The notes beneath the pieces were generated by a model. The model was not told the origin of the DNA. It did not search any database and was given only the letters and a program-made list of their open reading frames with translations. From Pyrus communis (Eukaryota; Streptophyta; Magnoliopsida; Rosales; Rosaceae), in assembly GCF_963583255.1 (NCBI RefSeq), contig NC_084803.1:25766428-25830427 (forward strand): DNA of 64,000 nt, written 5' to 3'. The position numbers and the translations under genes are program-made. This document shows positions 11,881-34,064 of this stretch, piece by piece. Numbering within the stretch: the stretch's first letter is position 1; each line of letters begins with the position of its first letter.

Positions 11881-12962
11881 CAGTGGCAGATCCAGAAAAA
11901 ATATTTCAGGGGGTCGCATGTAAAAGTTTACAAAAAATTTTTAGACATATAATAACCTTAAAATTAAATCATAGTTTTATCATTTATAACTTATATAACA
12001 AATAACAATATAAGTTACAATAGTCCCTGACGTGATTTCATATTTTGAAAACGTTGCATTATAGCTTCATTGTCAATCGAAGAAAAAAACATTGCTCTCG
12101 ATATAAACCGCCATGCTATCACTCAACCATTGATCTCTCATTCGGTTACGCATTGGAATCTTCACAATATTCATAGCAGAAGAAAGCTCTCTCCACTGAA
12201 ACAGTAGCAACTGGTAGAACCAAAGCCAATGTAATTAGCAAATACACATGATTATATACTCTGATCCTCCCCGTCTCCACCGTTTTTTTTTTTCTTTTTG
12301 TTTTTTTTTTTTTTGCAAGGTTACCAATTCCTTTCAATTGAGAAAATTCACTACCTGAACACATATCAAGAATATAATGCCCAAGTTGATCTTCAAGTGC
12401 CAAGAGTTGACAAGTAGTAAATTCATTCGGATAAAATGAGCAAAACAAATTAGCTTTTGTTCATCAAAAGCCGAGAATGAATCATTTGGGCTCAAACTTG
12501 CTAAACAAAGAAGCAACTCTATATTTACCTCATCAAGCGACTATTTAATTCCACAAGTTGCTTATCAACAATAGCAACAAAGAGCTCCACATGATAATGA
12601 TGGATGTTTGTGATTCTTTAAGCTCTACGCCGTGATCTCCCTCGAGTAACATATCCATCATCCATGTGTTTATTTTTTTGCCTCTTGGTGTTTATGTTTT
12701 TTATTAAACTAAGGGTCCAAAACTATGTCGTTTTGACAAAGTAATATTTATTAAAAAAAAAAAAAAAAAAAAGAAAGAGAAGAGCCAGTCTTACAGTTGG
12801 AGGACATATATGAAGCCAACTCCAATCTTTAAAGGAGCACAACCGTAATTATCCATGAACATTCACCGAAGTTTGGAGGGTCATCACTCAAGTTATCCCT
12901 GGACATTCACTGAAGTTTAGGGGGCCACCTGACCCCCCTGCCCCTCAATGCATCCGGCTCTA
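11881..12962 (-). mobile_element. hAT element with C-terminal transposase remnant
   Basis: The element is bounded by a perfect 8-base duplication, TTGTCACC, at 11873-11880 and 12963-12970, as expected for hAT. Ends are CAGTGGCAGATCC and, reversed, TAGAGCCGGATGC, an imperfect terminal repeat. On the minus strand, about 12520-12020, fragments of the hAT C-terminal dimerisation domain are readable: LLALEDQLGHYILDM, FSQLKGIGNLA, LALVLPVATVSVERAF and NEAIMQRFQNMKSRQG. This resembles the TTF-type zinc-finger/hAT family. The N-terminal zinc finger and the catalytic core are absent, and poly-T runs and frame breaks interrupt the rest. It is therefore a non-autonomous deletion derivative within the sulfate transporter intron. 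Confidence 0.8.
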
Positions 12963-13601
12963 TTGTCACCTACTAATCAAGGATACATATATAGTCACTT
13001 TTCGCTAAATTTGATATCAAGAGTTGAGATTAAAACATTTAAAAGTACATTCATTATTCTTATTCTTAATATATTCATTTCCTAATAGGGAACATTCATA
13101 GGTCCAGGTGACCAAAAGAATATTTCAATTGATAATCTCTTTTATTCAAATACAACAATCTCCAAAAGCATTTTTTTATAAACATTTTATTACTTGGGAG
13201 AACATTGAAAATTTTATCAAAAAAATGACATGTTTCTTGGAATAGCACTAAAGTGTTAAGATTATAAATCCTACATCGAGGAAAGAAAGGGCATTGTATG
13301 TGCTTATAACTATCAAGCTACTCTCCATATTGCCAATTGATTTTTTGGTGACCTTAATTTCTTCGAAAAATTGTTTATAACTTTTAATATTTTAAAACAT
13401 TTTTTATGTTAAACATTATGAGAATCATTTTAAGTTATTTAGTCTCATAGAAGTAATGCTAAACATACTCTTACTATCTGATTCTGATACTTTTTACCAC
13501 TGACAAAATATATATGCATCTATATATGTTTGGTAGGCATCTCTTTAACGATGTTTATGCACAAAAGATGTCTCTAACAGTTAACTGTATGTTTTGATCA
13601 G
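12963..13601. other. Intron sequence, nothing further recognised
   Basis: This is the AT-rich remainder of the large transporter intron, ending at the AG acceptor before GTGACC at 13602. No ORF, repeat family or RNA gene was recognised. Confidence 0.4.
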
Positions 13602-13813
13602 GTGACCATATCATTCACAAAGATTATTATCATCTCAATTCGATCGGGCAGAGAAACTCTTGGAAAACTTCCTGGAACTGAAAAGTTTTGCAACATTGCA
13701 CAATATCCTATAGCTGTTAAAATTCCTGGAGTCATAATAATACGTGTCAAGTCTACCATGTTTTGTTTTGCAAATGCCAATTTGGTTAGAGAAAGGTATT
13801 TATTTAATTGTAG

Positions 13814-13814
<1 letters not shown>

Positions 13815-13844
<30 letters not shown>

Positions 13845-13890
13845 TATAGAGTATGAATCTTCTCTCTTTTTTTTTTTTTTTTTTTTTTTT
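13815..13890. repeat. A-run, (TA)n and T-run microsatellites
   Basis: An A-run and a (TA)n tract (about 13814-13849) are followed by a long T-run (about 13867-13890) in the short intron between transporter exons 13602-13795 and 13968-14056. These are simple repeats and are length-unstable. Confidence 0.8.
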
Positions 13891-14354
13891 GGTGAATAAG
13901 ATTTAATAAATCTTAAAAACATATATATGAAGATTAACATGTGTTTGTATTGTATTGTAAATGCAAGGATTGTAAGGTGGATAACTGCAAAGAAAGGGGA
14001 GGACACCAAAGGACATACCAAAGAGCCCATTCAACTCGTAATTCTTGACATATCTAGTAAGTGGCTAAACGAAAAAAAATTAGAGACAATGTCTTTAGAG
14101 TCTTAGATACTAAAACTATAGTCATTCTCGATGTCCATTTAATTATATTTATTCTTATAGAAAAAAAACCCTAATCTCACTAAATTCTAAGAGTAGTGAT
14201 ATTCACACACTCATTCGCTCTTAATTTTCGGTCATCAGATTGAATGAATTATAAAATATCAATGGCAAAAGATTAATAACGGTGTGTGGAAGATAAAAGA
14301 CTAAGTGTGTAAATAGCACTTTCCAATTCTAAACCCAAAATGATTAACCCTTAT

Positions 14355-14490
14355 ACATATCCCAAAAGACTAAATTTGTAAACTAAATTTTGTAAACTAA
14401 ATGACATGAAAGTTGATGATTAGATTGTTATTTATGTGTTGATTAACATGTTTATTTCTTATTGGTGACACATCATTTAGTTTAGTATGG
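14355..14490. repeat. MITE fragment related to the element at 58246
   Basis: The block has AGACTAAATTTGTAAACTAA, a turn through GACATGAAAGTTGATGATTAG, and then GTGACACATCATTTAGTTTA. The same words in the same arrangement occur at 58246-58498, so this is a second, diverged and truncated copy of that small inverted-repeat family. It sits in a transporter intron. Confidence 0.5.
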
Positions 14491-14619
14491 ACACAAATGT
14501 TTATACTATCTGCTCATAGACATACCGTACATAAGTGCTCGGTCCCATATATAGTTGTGTTCAATGGTAAAAGAGCATAAATACAAAGTATTTGGCTGAC
14601 ATAAGAATGGACCAATGCC

Positions 14620-14835
14620 AAGAGGATCCTTTCCGGATTCTCTTTGTGAGGATCCCGAGGATCCTTCAATTACGTTCGTTCATTGTACATCGTATGGTAA
14701 AAAATTATTGTAAATTTTTTTATTTAAAATTGAATATAAATAGTATCTGACGAAAACTGGTCGCACAATATACAATAAACAGACGTGATTGGATGATCCT
14801 TGGAATCCTCACAAAGAGGATCCTGAGAGGATCCT
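14620..14835. mobile_element. MITE with GAGGATCC-rich terminal inverted repeats
   Basis: The left side has GAGGATCCTTTCCGGATTCT and then CTTTGTGAGGATCC. The right side, reversed, has GAGGATCCTCTCAGGATCCT and then CTTTGTGAGGATTCC. Arms of about 55 bases therefore pair across an AT-rich centre. No transposase is present, and target duplications were not resolved. It is intronic in the transporter pseudogene. Confidence 0.6.
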
Positions 14836-14974
14836 CATTCGGACAAATTGATTTCTATTAGGAAAGTACAAATTTCACAATTATTTAAAATTTGTTTGTA
14901 GGCCTATGACATTATTTTCTTTAATGCACTATCATTAGTCATTACAAATTTCAGTATAAGGACAGCTATTCCAT

Positions 14975-15110
14975 TTAGCATATATGAGCCATTGACTGTA
15001 CATATACAGTGTATATGCATATATGTATACATGTGTGTGTGTATGTGTGCGTGTATGTATATGCATATATGTATAAACATGCACATAATTGTGCATATAT
15101 GCAGTTCAAG
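14975..15110. repeat. TATGCATA/TGTG-type microsatellite
   Basis: Alternating purine-pyrimidine sequence (TATATGCATATATGTATACA, then a GTGTGTGTGTATGTGTGCGT tract) in the intron before the STAS exon at 15159. It is a simple repeat with no coding meaning. Confidence 0.7.
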
Positions 15111-15598
15111 AGATTTATAACCTCCTCTCCTTTGATTTTCCCCCTTTCTATATGACAGATTTGATTAACATTGATACATCGGGAATAGCTACTCTAGAGG
15201 AGCTGCATGAGAATTTGATCTCCGAAGGAACTGAGGTAAGACATCGATTTTTCCCCCTTCAGGTATAAGCGCGCGCACACGCCCTACATGTTTATATTAT
15301 GGGAAAATTTGAAATAGGTCCAATTTTATAGACCATCTTTTGAAATAGATCAATTTTTAGTGACTTTTGACTTTTGAAATAGATCCAATTTTTATTTGTA
15401 TTTACAGTGTCCTTTGCATTTTTAAACTTGTGACCTATCGCTTTGTATCTCAGTTAGCCGTTGCAAAACCCTAGGTGGCAAGTCATTCACAAATTAAAGC
15501 TGTCCAACTTTGGGGAAAAAATTGGAGGAAGGGTCTTCGTGACGGTCGGAGAAGCAGTGGACGCGAGATCCAGTGAAAAAATGGCCATCACTTGCTAA

Positions 15599-16805
15599 TG
15601 CAAGTAGCTATACCTAAAGCTTTTGGATAAAACGCTCGATCTTTCTCATTTAGGTCTCTTGTTTGTCGCTTGTCATGTGTGCTAGCTCCCATCCCACTTA
15701 TGTACATATATGTGTAGATGGGACACGTATGAATAATGAGAAGATGATTTCAATCTTCTCGCTCTCTCCTCGTTCACAAATAGCTAGACAATAAATGTTT
15801 GGCTTTATTGTTGCAACTTGATCTGCCACTGGCGCTAGGTTATATTGTTGTGGATTTGTGATACAATTGTAAGGGACGTGTGTAACATATTAATGCAATA
15901 AAAACTTTGTTCTAAGTAATGTTTCGTACTTGTAATGTAGTGATCTGTGTTTCGAATCGTATGTATTTTGCTAAATCTGCGGATGTAATGATGGGTAGTT
16001 ATGTTAAGAGGACCAACAGTGAAGACTGGGTAAAGTTAATTTCCATATATCATTTGTGTCCCTGCCACTATGATTGGTTGGCTCAAACCACCATTGAAAT
16101 ATCGTCAACCATTGAAACTACTGCAACCGTACGAAGTGCCCAACTCAAGGGATAATATAATTGGGAGGCTCCTACATATGGTACGTAGTTAACAGGTTGT
16201 GTCCGCTTTGTATCAATTTGTGCTTCTATATATAAAATACTAGTTAACTATCTGTGTCAAAATGGATCAAACACAAATAAACTTCATTGTTTTCTTCACA
16301 GGATACTTCTTAAACTGGTTTTATGTATAGTATGTGCTAGAACCGAGTTACATGATGAAAACTCATTGCTCATTTATAATTCGTGTGAGCTAGTTGATGA
16401 TGTGATGTGAAGAATTATCTCATCATATCGAAAATTTGGATTACTCTCTTTTATTACCAATTACTTTGACGGTGCAACATCAACTTCCTTCAATATTCGT
16501 GTTTGTTTTAACTAATGTAAACTAAAACCCACTAAGTCGAATCAAGTTATGTACAAAGAAATAAGACGGAAAGAGGCAAAAAGAAAAACAGCCTTAAAAG
16601 GGCAGAATATAGGTAAAAAAAAAGGTTGAATCAATTAATCGAAGGTTAAGCTGTTGTTATTGTTTGCTAATTTATTTTCCTCCCTAAGTTCTGAAGGCAA
16701 ACATCTTTAACAAAAGCTTCTTAATTCTCCTTTCTGTGATTTTGATGGCAGGCAGTTTACCAAGAGGTCATCTGCAACTTGTTGAAATGGACGTCCTTCG
16801 CGGTC
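15599..16805. other. Spacer between convergent transporter pseudogene and NEN gene
   Basis: The first part is probably the old 3' UTR of the sulfate transporter pseudogene (an AATAAA-type signal near 15898). The remainder would hold the 3' UTR of the minus-strand NEN-like gene, which ends at 16806. I see no other gene or repeat here; the short ORF at 15919-16155 has no recognisable features. Confidence 0.4.
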
Positions 16806-18121
16806 TCACCGTAGTAGGGAATGAGAATGCTTGAGGATGTTGTTAAGAGGCTGATTTCCTTGGGCTCTACACAACAGATTCTTTACCCTTTCTGTCATCT
16901 GCTTTCAAAATTCAAAATTAATGATCAATTAATCTCACTTTTATTAAGAATTTTAGTTAAAGATATTAGATTAATTATAGTAATTAAAACCTTTGCCAAG
17001 CTCCCCCTTGAGGCATATGGAACAGCTCTATGAGAACCAATAGAAGCAGTAGTTGTTGGAGACTTGCGGCTAGTTTCTTCTCTGCATGGCAATTTCCCGC
17101 TACTTCTACTCCGCGTTGTGATCGTTGAAGAGCCAGGCCAGTTTCCATTTAATACACCGGGGAGGCTCGCTTCCTATTTCCACAACACCATACAAACATA
17201 CAGAAACATCAATCACAAGGCTACTAATCAAGTTTAAGGGCTAATTTTCATTCCATTAACTGAAAATTAGATGAAATTAAAAAAGATACATATATATATA
17301 TATATATGTATGTTCTTGTGGTAGTACCAAAAAGAGCACGGTTGCACAGTTCTTGAGGACCTCCAGGTTCATCCTTACGTCTTCAAGGCTCCTATATATG
17401 TTTGAACAATTACATAAACATAAAATTAAACATGAATTTCTGACATAACATTATTGACTTAATATTAATAAAATTTAGCTTCCGACAAATTAAAATGTAT
17501 TGCATGCCAACCTGTGCTTTTGCTGCCCAAGATTGAAGTATGATGCCAATGTTGCCATCTAAACATATATGCATAGATCAAGTAAGATTGGCTTTGCAGC
17601 CAAACGTTATAAAAGTTAAAAGTAAGTAAATTTCACGGTCCCAATTTGTAATTAACATTTACGTTTACCTTCATATTTCCAGCTCTTCTTCCAAACTTAC
17701 CAGTTAACACACCTAAAGAATCAATCATCCCAACTGGCTGAGGTGCAGGCCTACCGATCTCTGCAAAGGCCTCCTTAATCCTAACACAATCGAATCTTCG
17801 AATATTGTGGCCTGCCCACACCCTGCCATTCAACATGCTGAATATCTTATCGGCAACTTCCTCAAACAAGGGTGCATCTACAACAGTTTCCTGTGTGATC
17901 CCCTCGGACCGGCCAGACCTCAATGCCACAGCAGACAAGTCCCCCGGCCTAATGAGCGTGCTATAACTTTCCAGCTCAACAAGCTTCTGAGGGCAAACTA
18001 CAATTGCACCAAACTCTAAAACCCAGAACCTTTGTCCGGCTCTATTGGGTACATTTGTTTCTATGTCAAAGAACACAATCTCTGTTGTGCCTTGTTTGAA
18101 TGATGGCGTAGAAGCATCCAT
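16806..18121 (-). CDS. NEN-like DEDDh 3'-5' exonuclease
   Basis: Five exons on the minus strand, 18121-17669, 17558-17512, 17391-17328, 17173-16991 and 16901-16806, sum to 843 nt (280 residues plus TGA) with all junctions GT-AG and in phase. The exonuclease motifs are complete: FFDIET (Exo I, D and E) near residue 18, GHNIRRFDC (Exo II) near 115 and KHRSLEDV (Exo III, H-x4-D) at the exon 2/3 junction. The C-terminal MTERVKNLLCRAQGNQPLNN and KHSHSLLR match the end of the short NEN-type proteins. Known members (NAC45/86-dependent exonuclease-domain proteins) degrade nuclear DNA or RNA in developing sieve elements; which member this is cannot be said. The start at 18121 is the first Met before the exonuclease domain. 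The region 44 bases upstream of the start is one breakpoint of the adjacent segmental duplication. Confidence 0.85.
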
Positions 18122-18555
18122 TTTGATCAGGGTATAGCTAGTTTTTTCCGTCTTTCGGGTTTCTGGATTTTGGTAGTTTTTGTCATTGTATGTGCAGGTT
18201 ATACATAACGAAAAGAAATGAGAAAGGCCAGAGTTGAAGAAAGAGTATTCCTCCTATTTGAGATGGATTTACTTGTGGTGTAAGTCAAGAGCTTAGGCTT
18301 TGGCTTTGGCTTTGGATGAGGGGGTCCTTTAGTCCTTAGCTTCCTGAAGATGTCATGCACAAAAGCACTTCCGGGGATTTGCTTTTCCTCCGGTTATTGT
18401 ATTGCTTTTGAAACGGTAACCTTTTGGGGGAGCCTTCCTTTGGACAAGTAATCTTAACCCATTACAATTGAAGGCCTTGCTGATGTTGGAGTATTTGAAG
18501 CATAGTCTACTAGGAGGACAGGAATATGTTTATTCCCTGCATAATAGGCTTCCTT

Positions 18556-18604
<49 letters not shown>

Positions 18605-18960
18605 CATATATTCTATTCACATTGTACCATTCTTTTTATTAGATTCACATTGTACTTAACTTTTCTACAAGATGCATGCTGTGAATGTGAATAAGAAAAG
18701 TTCTAGTTTACGCAAACGTGATTAGGTGAGTTGATCAAAGCATTGTATCTATTCCTTGCACTCAAGTTATAATCCACCTCTAGTAAACAAAAATAGTTTA
18801 TAATAATGAACAATGCTTGCAACCACTCCTCATTCCATAACGGCATGACATCATTTCATTTTACAAATGTCATATTCGAAGTCTTTATCATATAAAGATC
18901 ACCTTTAAAAAAATTCATGCAATTTGGAGAATAACTAATAATAACAAGTAACATCCTCAA
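18122..18960 (-). promoter_or_regulatory. Upstream region of the NEN-like gene
   Basis: This non-coding stretch lies directly 5' of the exonuclease start codon. From 18165 onward it is repeated almost exactly at 25641 and following, where it lies upstream of PAT copy 1 instead. It includes a (CT)n tract at 18557-18601. No clear TATA box could be chosen. The promoter role is inferred from position. Confidence 0.45.
18557..18601. repeat. (TC)n microsatellite
   Basis: About 22 uninterrupted TC units. A segment of roughly 130 bases containing it (TTATTCCCTGCA to the start of TCTACAAGATGC) is missing at the matching place in the second duplication unit (near 26010). Confidence 0.9.
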
Positions 18961-19914
18961 GATAGAAAGTTAATTTGTTTAACACATATAGATGTCTAAA
19001 CGATCTTCAAATTAATTAATGTCTAAACGGTGTTCAAATTGATTAAACTTTTTTAGTGATGATCTTTAGATTGTGATAAAAATAAAAAAATTTAAAAAAG
19101 GGAATAGTTCCGCCATGAGATTTGTATAGTAAATTGATGCCACGTCGACATTAAGGGAAGAATGGTTCCTTCATCCTAATGCTAGGAATAGATCATCAAG
19201 TTGTGTGAACGTTAAGGATAAAAGAATAAACAAATGTTGTAAATGAAGGCTTTTATGTCCATAGTAATAGGCAACCAAATATGACCGTAGCTTTACAATG
19301 TTGTCAAAAAAAAAAACGTTCTGGTAAGATTGTTAAGTTGATAAACATAGTCAACTAGATATGACCAAGGAAGAATGCAAACCTCTATATAAAGAGGTAT
19401 TTGCGTTGAAGAAAACAACACAAAAGAAGAGAAAAACATATGGAAGAAAGTAAACAAAGAGAGAAAAGAAAGAAGAGATGCAGGAGAAAATATCAGCGAG
19501 CCAAGCTAGAGAGGAGAGAAAATAGTGAGCGTTATATTTTACTCCTATTATTTCAAATAATAAAAAAAAGTCCTACTGCTGTCCTGAGGACATATCCACA
19601 CTTGCCGAACCTCAAAAATAGTATTTTATTTACTTTATATTCTATTGCACACATATCCTTTAAGTTCACAACAATAAAAACTTTATTTTTCCTTTTTTAC
19701 TATTGCATACGACCAACATGTGGAGAAGGAAAAAAAAGAAGGAAAACGCATAACTTAAGCATATAGAATACAAGTTGATAAAGTCCTCAAACTGTGGCCA
19801 TTTTATTTCCAATATTTCCAGATATTCCACTGAAAATGTCGGATTTCAATAGTTTTTCCAGTAAGAAAAACCCAGTCAAAAAATGAGTTTCGAATTCTTG
19901 AAATCCCATTCAAC
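18961..19914. repeat. 954-bp tandem repeat, first copy
   Basis: Begins GATAGAAAGTTAATTTG and is followed at 19915 by a second copy at a period of 954. The join reads CATTCAAC then GATAGAAAG, with the dinucleotide GA shared at both original ends. It contains a TATA-like CTATATAAAGAGG at about 19384 and a lysine/arginine-rich ORF (19440-19766) that I do not consider a gene. I considered a solo LTR, but no target duplication or TG...CA border is convincing. Confidence 0.85.
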
Positions 19915-20868
19915 GATAGAAAGTTAATTTGTTTAACACATATAGATGTCTAAACGATCTTCAAATTGATTAATGTCTAAACGGTTTTCAAATTGATTAA
20001 ACTTTTTTAGTGATGATCTTTAGATTGTGATAAAAAAAAATAAAAAATAAAAAAAAAAGGAATAGTTCCGCCATGAGATTTGTATAGTAAATTGATGCCA
20101 CGTCGACATTAAAGGAAGAATGGTTCCTTCATCCTAATGCTAGGAATAGATCATCAAGTTGTGTGAACGTTAGGATAAAAGAATAAACAAATGTTGTAAA
20201 TGAAGGTTTGTATGCCCATAGTAATAGGCAACCAAATATGACCGTAGCTTTACAATGTTGTAAAAAAAAAAAAGTTCTGGTAAGACTCTTAAGTTGATAA
20301 ACATAGTCAACTAGATATGACCAAGGAAGAATGCAAACCTCTATATAAAGAGGTATTTGCGTTGAAGAAAATAACACAAAAGAACAGAAAAACATATGGA
20401 AGAAAGTAAACAAAGAGAGAAAAGAAAGAAGAGATGCAGGAGAAAATACCACTGAGTCAAGCTAGAGAGGAGAGAAAATAGTGAGCGTTATATTTTACTC
20501 CTATTATTTCAAATAATAAAAGAAAGTCCTACTGCTGTCCTGAGAACATATGCACACTTGCTGAACCTCAAAAATAGTATTTTATTTCCTTTATATTCTA
20601 TTGCACACATATCCTCAAGTTCACAACAATAAAAACTTTATTTTTCCTTTTTTACTATTGCATACGACCAACATGTGGAGAAGGAAAAAAAAGAAGGAAA
20701 ACGCATAACTTAAGCATATAGAATACAAGTTGATAAAGTCCTCAAACTGTGGCCATTTTATTTCCAATATTTCCAGATATTCCACTGAAAATGTCGGATT
20801 TCAATAGTTTTTCCAGTAAGAAAAACCCAGTCAAAAAATGAGTTTCGAATTCTTGAAATCCCATTCAA
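19915..20868. repeat. 954-bp tandem repeat, second copy
   Basis: Second copy of the block starting at 18961. Diagnostic differences (GGTTTGTATGCCCATAG here versus GGCTTTTATGTCCATAG in the first copy; TAAGACTCTTAAG versus TAAGATTGTTAAG) are shared with the single copy in duplication unit 2 (26305-27262). The single copy in unit 2 is therefore of the second-copy type. Confidence 0.85.
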
Positions 20869-21033
20869 CGAAACAAACACGCCTGTGTTTACATTACTAT
20901 TAAATACAACGCCGGAAGAATTATTTTAGACGTCCCCGACGTGACCAACTTATGCATAACTTCAAAACAGAAACTAGAATACAGAGTCACAACATGTAGA
21001 ACAGTGGCAATACCGGAAACATTTTAGTTTTCG

Positions 21034-32008
<10,975 letters not shown>

Positions 32009-33160
32009 TGTTAGAAAATTAATAATAATATTATTATATTATTAAATTATTAAATTTATTAATTGAATGGAAATTAGAAGTGAAGCCTTTTTGGTAAAAA
32101 GATGTGTCTATTCAAATGAAAAGTTGTAACTTTTGTCTCTTCATGAATAAGCACATGCTTTCCAAAGATGTATCTCAAAATCTATAAATAGGGAAGTCCC
32201 TATAAACATAAAACAACTTTTAATCATGCATATATGTATACATATAGTGGACTAAATATTAGATAGTCTCATTGAGTACATATGAGAGAGTTTTCAACAC
32301 AATCGTGGTTCATGGAGCCTTATGATTTGGGGTGCTACGATTACAAGGATGTGGTCATTGTATCTTGGGAGACAAGCGCTGATCAACCATAAGTACCATA
32401 GTGGGGTGTAAACTTGTCTTAAGGATAGAGTGTCCAACACTTGCCTCGACCGTATTTTCTAGGTTTTTCTAATCCATTATGTCATGTTCATTTAACATTG
32501 GTTACTCATGTGTAGTATTTGAAATATCATGGATATGCTCGATATTTCTATGGAAATATCCAAAAATTCAACTTTACCCATATCTGCGATATTTCAAAAA
32601 ATCAGTCAATTTCCTCGATATTTTTAAGAAATATCCAATGTTTGTAGACAATTTGCAGAAAATTTGCAGAAAATATCCATGAGCCTATGCATTCTTTATT
32701 ATTTAATTTCTTTCATTATGGTATTAATTTACTTCAATAAAACTTATGCTACTTTCATGATGAAAATTTCAATTAAGTTATGTATAATTTATTCATTGTA
32801 GTGAAATGCTTTATTTTATTACATGTCATTAGAAAGAAGTTTTTCTTCTCACATATCACATACTTATTGTTTACACAGTATCTAATCATTAATTCTTGAT
32901 TCATACGTGTGTTGTAACTTTATATGACATTCCCTAAAAAATAATTTTAAGTTTCCATGTTTTTGAGCAAATTTCCACCATTTCCCTCGAAGGCAATGAA
33001 TATCGACATCGATATTCGTTATATCCATCGATATTTCCACTGATTTCGATATTTTAAACACTGCTCATGTGCATGCATTGTTTTGATATATAATTGCATG
33101 AATTATTTCTTAATTTTCTGTGTGATTTAATATAGCAATTAGACCCTGTATTTTTCAACA
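32009..33160 (+). mobile_element. Solo LTR interrupted by a hAT MITE
   Basis: The ends are TGTTAGAAAATT and TTTTTCAACA, giving TG...CA with a short inverted match. The flanks AATAC and TATAC are alike at four of five bases, as for an aged 5-base target duplication. A TATA-like TCTATAAATAGGG lies near 32180, and the following text (GGTTCATGGAGCC, GGGGTGTAAACTTGTC) resembles R-U5 of a plant LTR. Without the 551-bp MITE and its duplication the LTR is about 593 bp. No internal retrotransposon sequence adjoins either side. Confidence 0.6.
32513..33063. mobile_element. hAT-type MITE, 551 bp, nested in the solo LTR
   Basis: A perfect 8-base duplication CTCATGTG lies at 32505-32512 and 33064-33071. 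The ends are TAGTATTTGAAATATC and, reversed, CAGTGTTTAAAATATC, matching at 13 of 16 bases. The interior is rich in GATATTTC/GAAATATC motifs in both orientations. There is no transposase. Confidence 0.85.
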
Positions 33161-33448
33161 TATACCACCACCCTAATCTATTTATCATCTCAATAGATAG
33201 AAGTTGACTCCTAATTAATATATATATTCATATGAATTATATATAACCGCCAAATAGTGATTTTATTTTATTAAATGTGCTTCTGAAATTAAAATTTGTT
33301 ACTTTTTTTAAATTCAAATTTATTTTGGTCATATACAATTTTTATGTTTTTAACTTTTTTTTTCTCTTTTTTTTTTATGTTTAACTTTTTGTATTTTGGT
33401 CATTAGGGATGCTACACGTTCTTTAAAATGTTTTATGTAGGTCGAAAC
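33161..33448. other. AT-rich spacer between solo LTR and TRIM
   Basis: Short AT-rich sequence with poly-T runs. No gene, repeat family or regulatory motif was recognised. Confidence 0.4.
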
Positions 33449-34064
33449 TATTAGAATTCCTCTGTCCCATATCGGCCAAAAGACTTGAGAACAAACCCTT
33501 TAAATAGAATTACCCCATTCTAACTAATACCAAGGCCTTTTGTCTTAAAACCCCACACCTAACAGATTGAGTAGGTGGTCAAGTGGGGATAATATTGATG
33601 TTGTTGGAGTTGGCCCATGACCCATCTACCTGAAATTTAACATGGTATCAAAGTCCGGGGATGGGCCCGTACTACCACGTGAACGGGTGGGTCCCCTTTG
33701 ACCCTGCGCGAATGGGTGAGCCCCGACTTGGCTCTATGTAGGCCAAGAGATACCACGTAAATGGGTGGGTTCCCATTGGCCCCGCGCAAACGGGTGAGCC
33801 CCGGCTTGGCTCCATGTGGTTGCCGATGTGTGGAACTTCACATGTGACCCATAAAATGAGGTTTCACGTGCAGGGAAGTGTTAGAATTCATTTGTCCCAC
33901 ATTGGCCATAACACTTGAGAACAAGCCCTTTAAATAAAATTACCCCACTCCCTTTTGTATTAAAATTTAAAACCCCACACTTGAGGGATTGAGCAGGTGG
34001 CCAAGTGAAGATAGTATCGGTGTTATTAGAGTGGGTCTATAGTCCGTCTACCTGAAATTTAACA
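33449..34064 (+). mobile_element. Complete TRIM (miniature LTR retrotransposon)
   Basis: A 194-bp 5' LTR (33449-33642) and a 186-bp 3' LTR (33879-34064) share TTAGAATTC, TTGAGAACA, TTTAAAT and CTACCTGAAATTTAACA. A tRNA-Met-type primer site, TGGTATCAAAGTCCGGGG, follows the 5' LTR directly, and a purine-rich CAGGGAAG precedes the 3' LTR. The target duplication GAAAC is perfect (33444-33448 and 34065-34069). The internal 236 bp contains a repeated ACGGGTGAGCCCC/GGCTTGGCTC-type unit and no protein. The 5' LTR begins TA where TG is expected, a point mutation. Confidence 0.93.

Larger units (their letters stand above)
7458..15598 (+). pseudogene. Sulfate transporter (SULTR group 3-like) pseudogene, main body
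   Basis: This continues the gene begun at 2780. Exon pieces are 7458-7592 ([19 protein letters not shown]), about 7737-7906 (LGFLVDFLSHAPIVG), 8017-8082, 8202-8435, 8511-8636, 9006-9292 ([15 protein letters not shown]), 13602-13795, 13968-14056, 15159-15235 (NIDTSGIATLEELHENL, STAS domain) and 15454-15598. Most junctions keep GT-AG and phase. Lesions: the first part of exon 2 is replaced by copia; an extra G at 7591-7593 disturbs that donor; no GT donor is seen after the ASFHHP stretch; an extra A in 15465-15468 shifts the last exon, which otherwise reads NPRWQVIHKLKLSNFG to a TAA. The intact family is a plasma- or plastid-membrane sulfate importer of about 650 residues. This copy is very unlikely to be functional. 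Confidence 0.85.

Noticed and set aside
18468..18659. ORF of 63 codons with a Ser-Leu repeat
   Set aside because: It is the translation of the (TC)n microsatellite and is absent from the second duplication unit.
19440..19766. Lys/Arg-rich ORF in the 954-bp repeat as a gene
   Set aside because: Frame is not conserved in the second copy or unit 2, the composition is low-complexity and no domain is visible.
18961..20868. 954-bp repeat as paired LTRs or a solo LTR
   Set aside because: Copies are directly adjacent with no internal region, no convincing TG...CA ends and no flanking duplication; a simple tandem duplication explains it.
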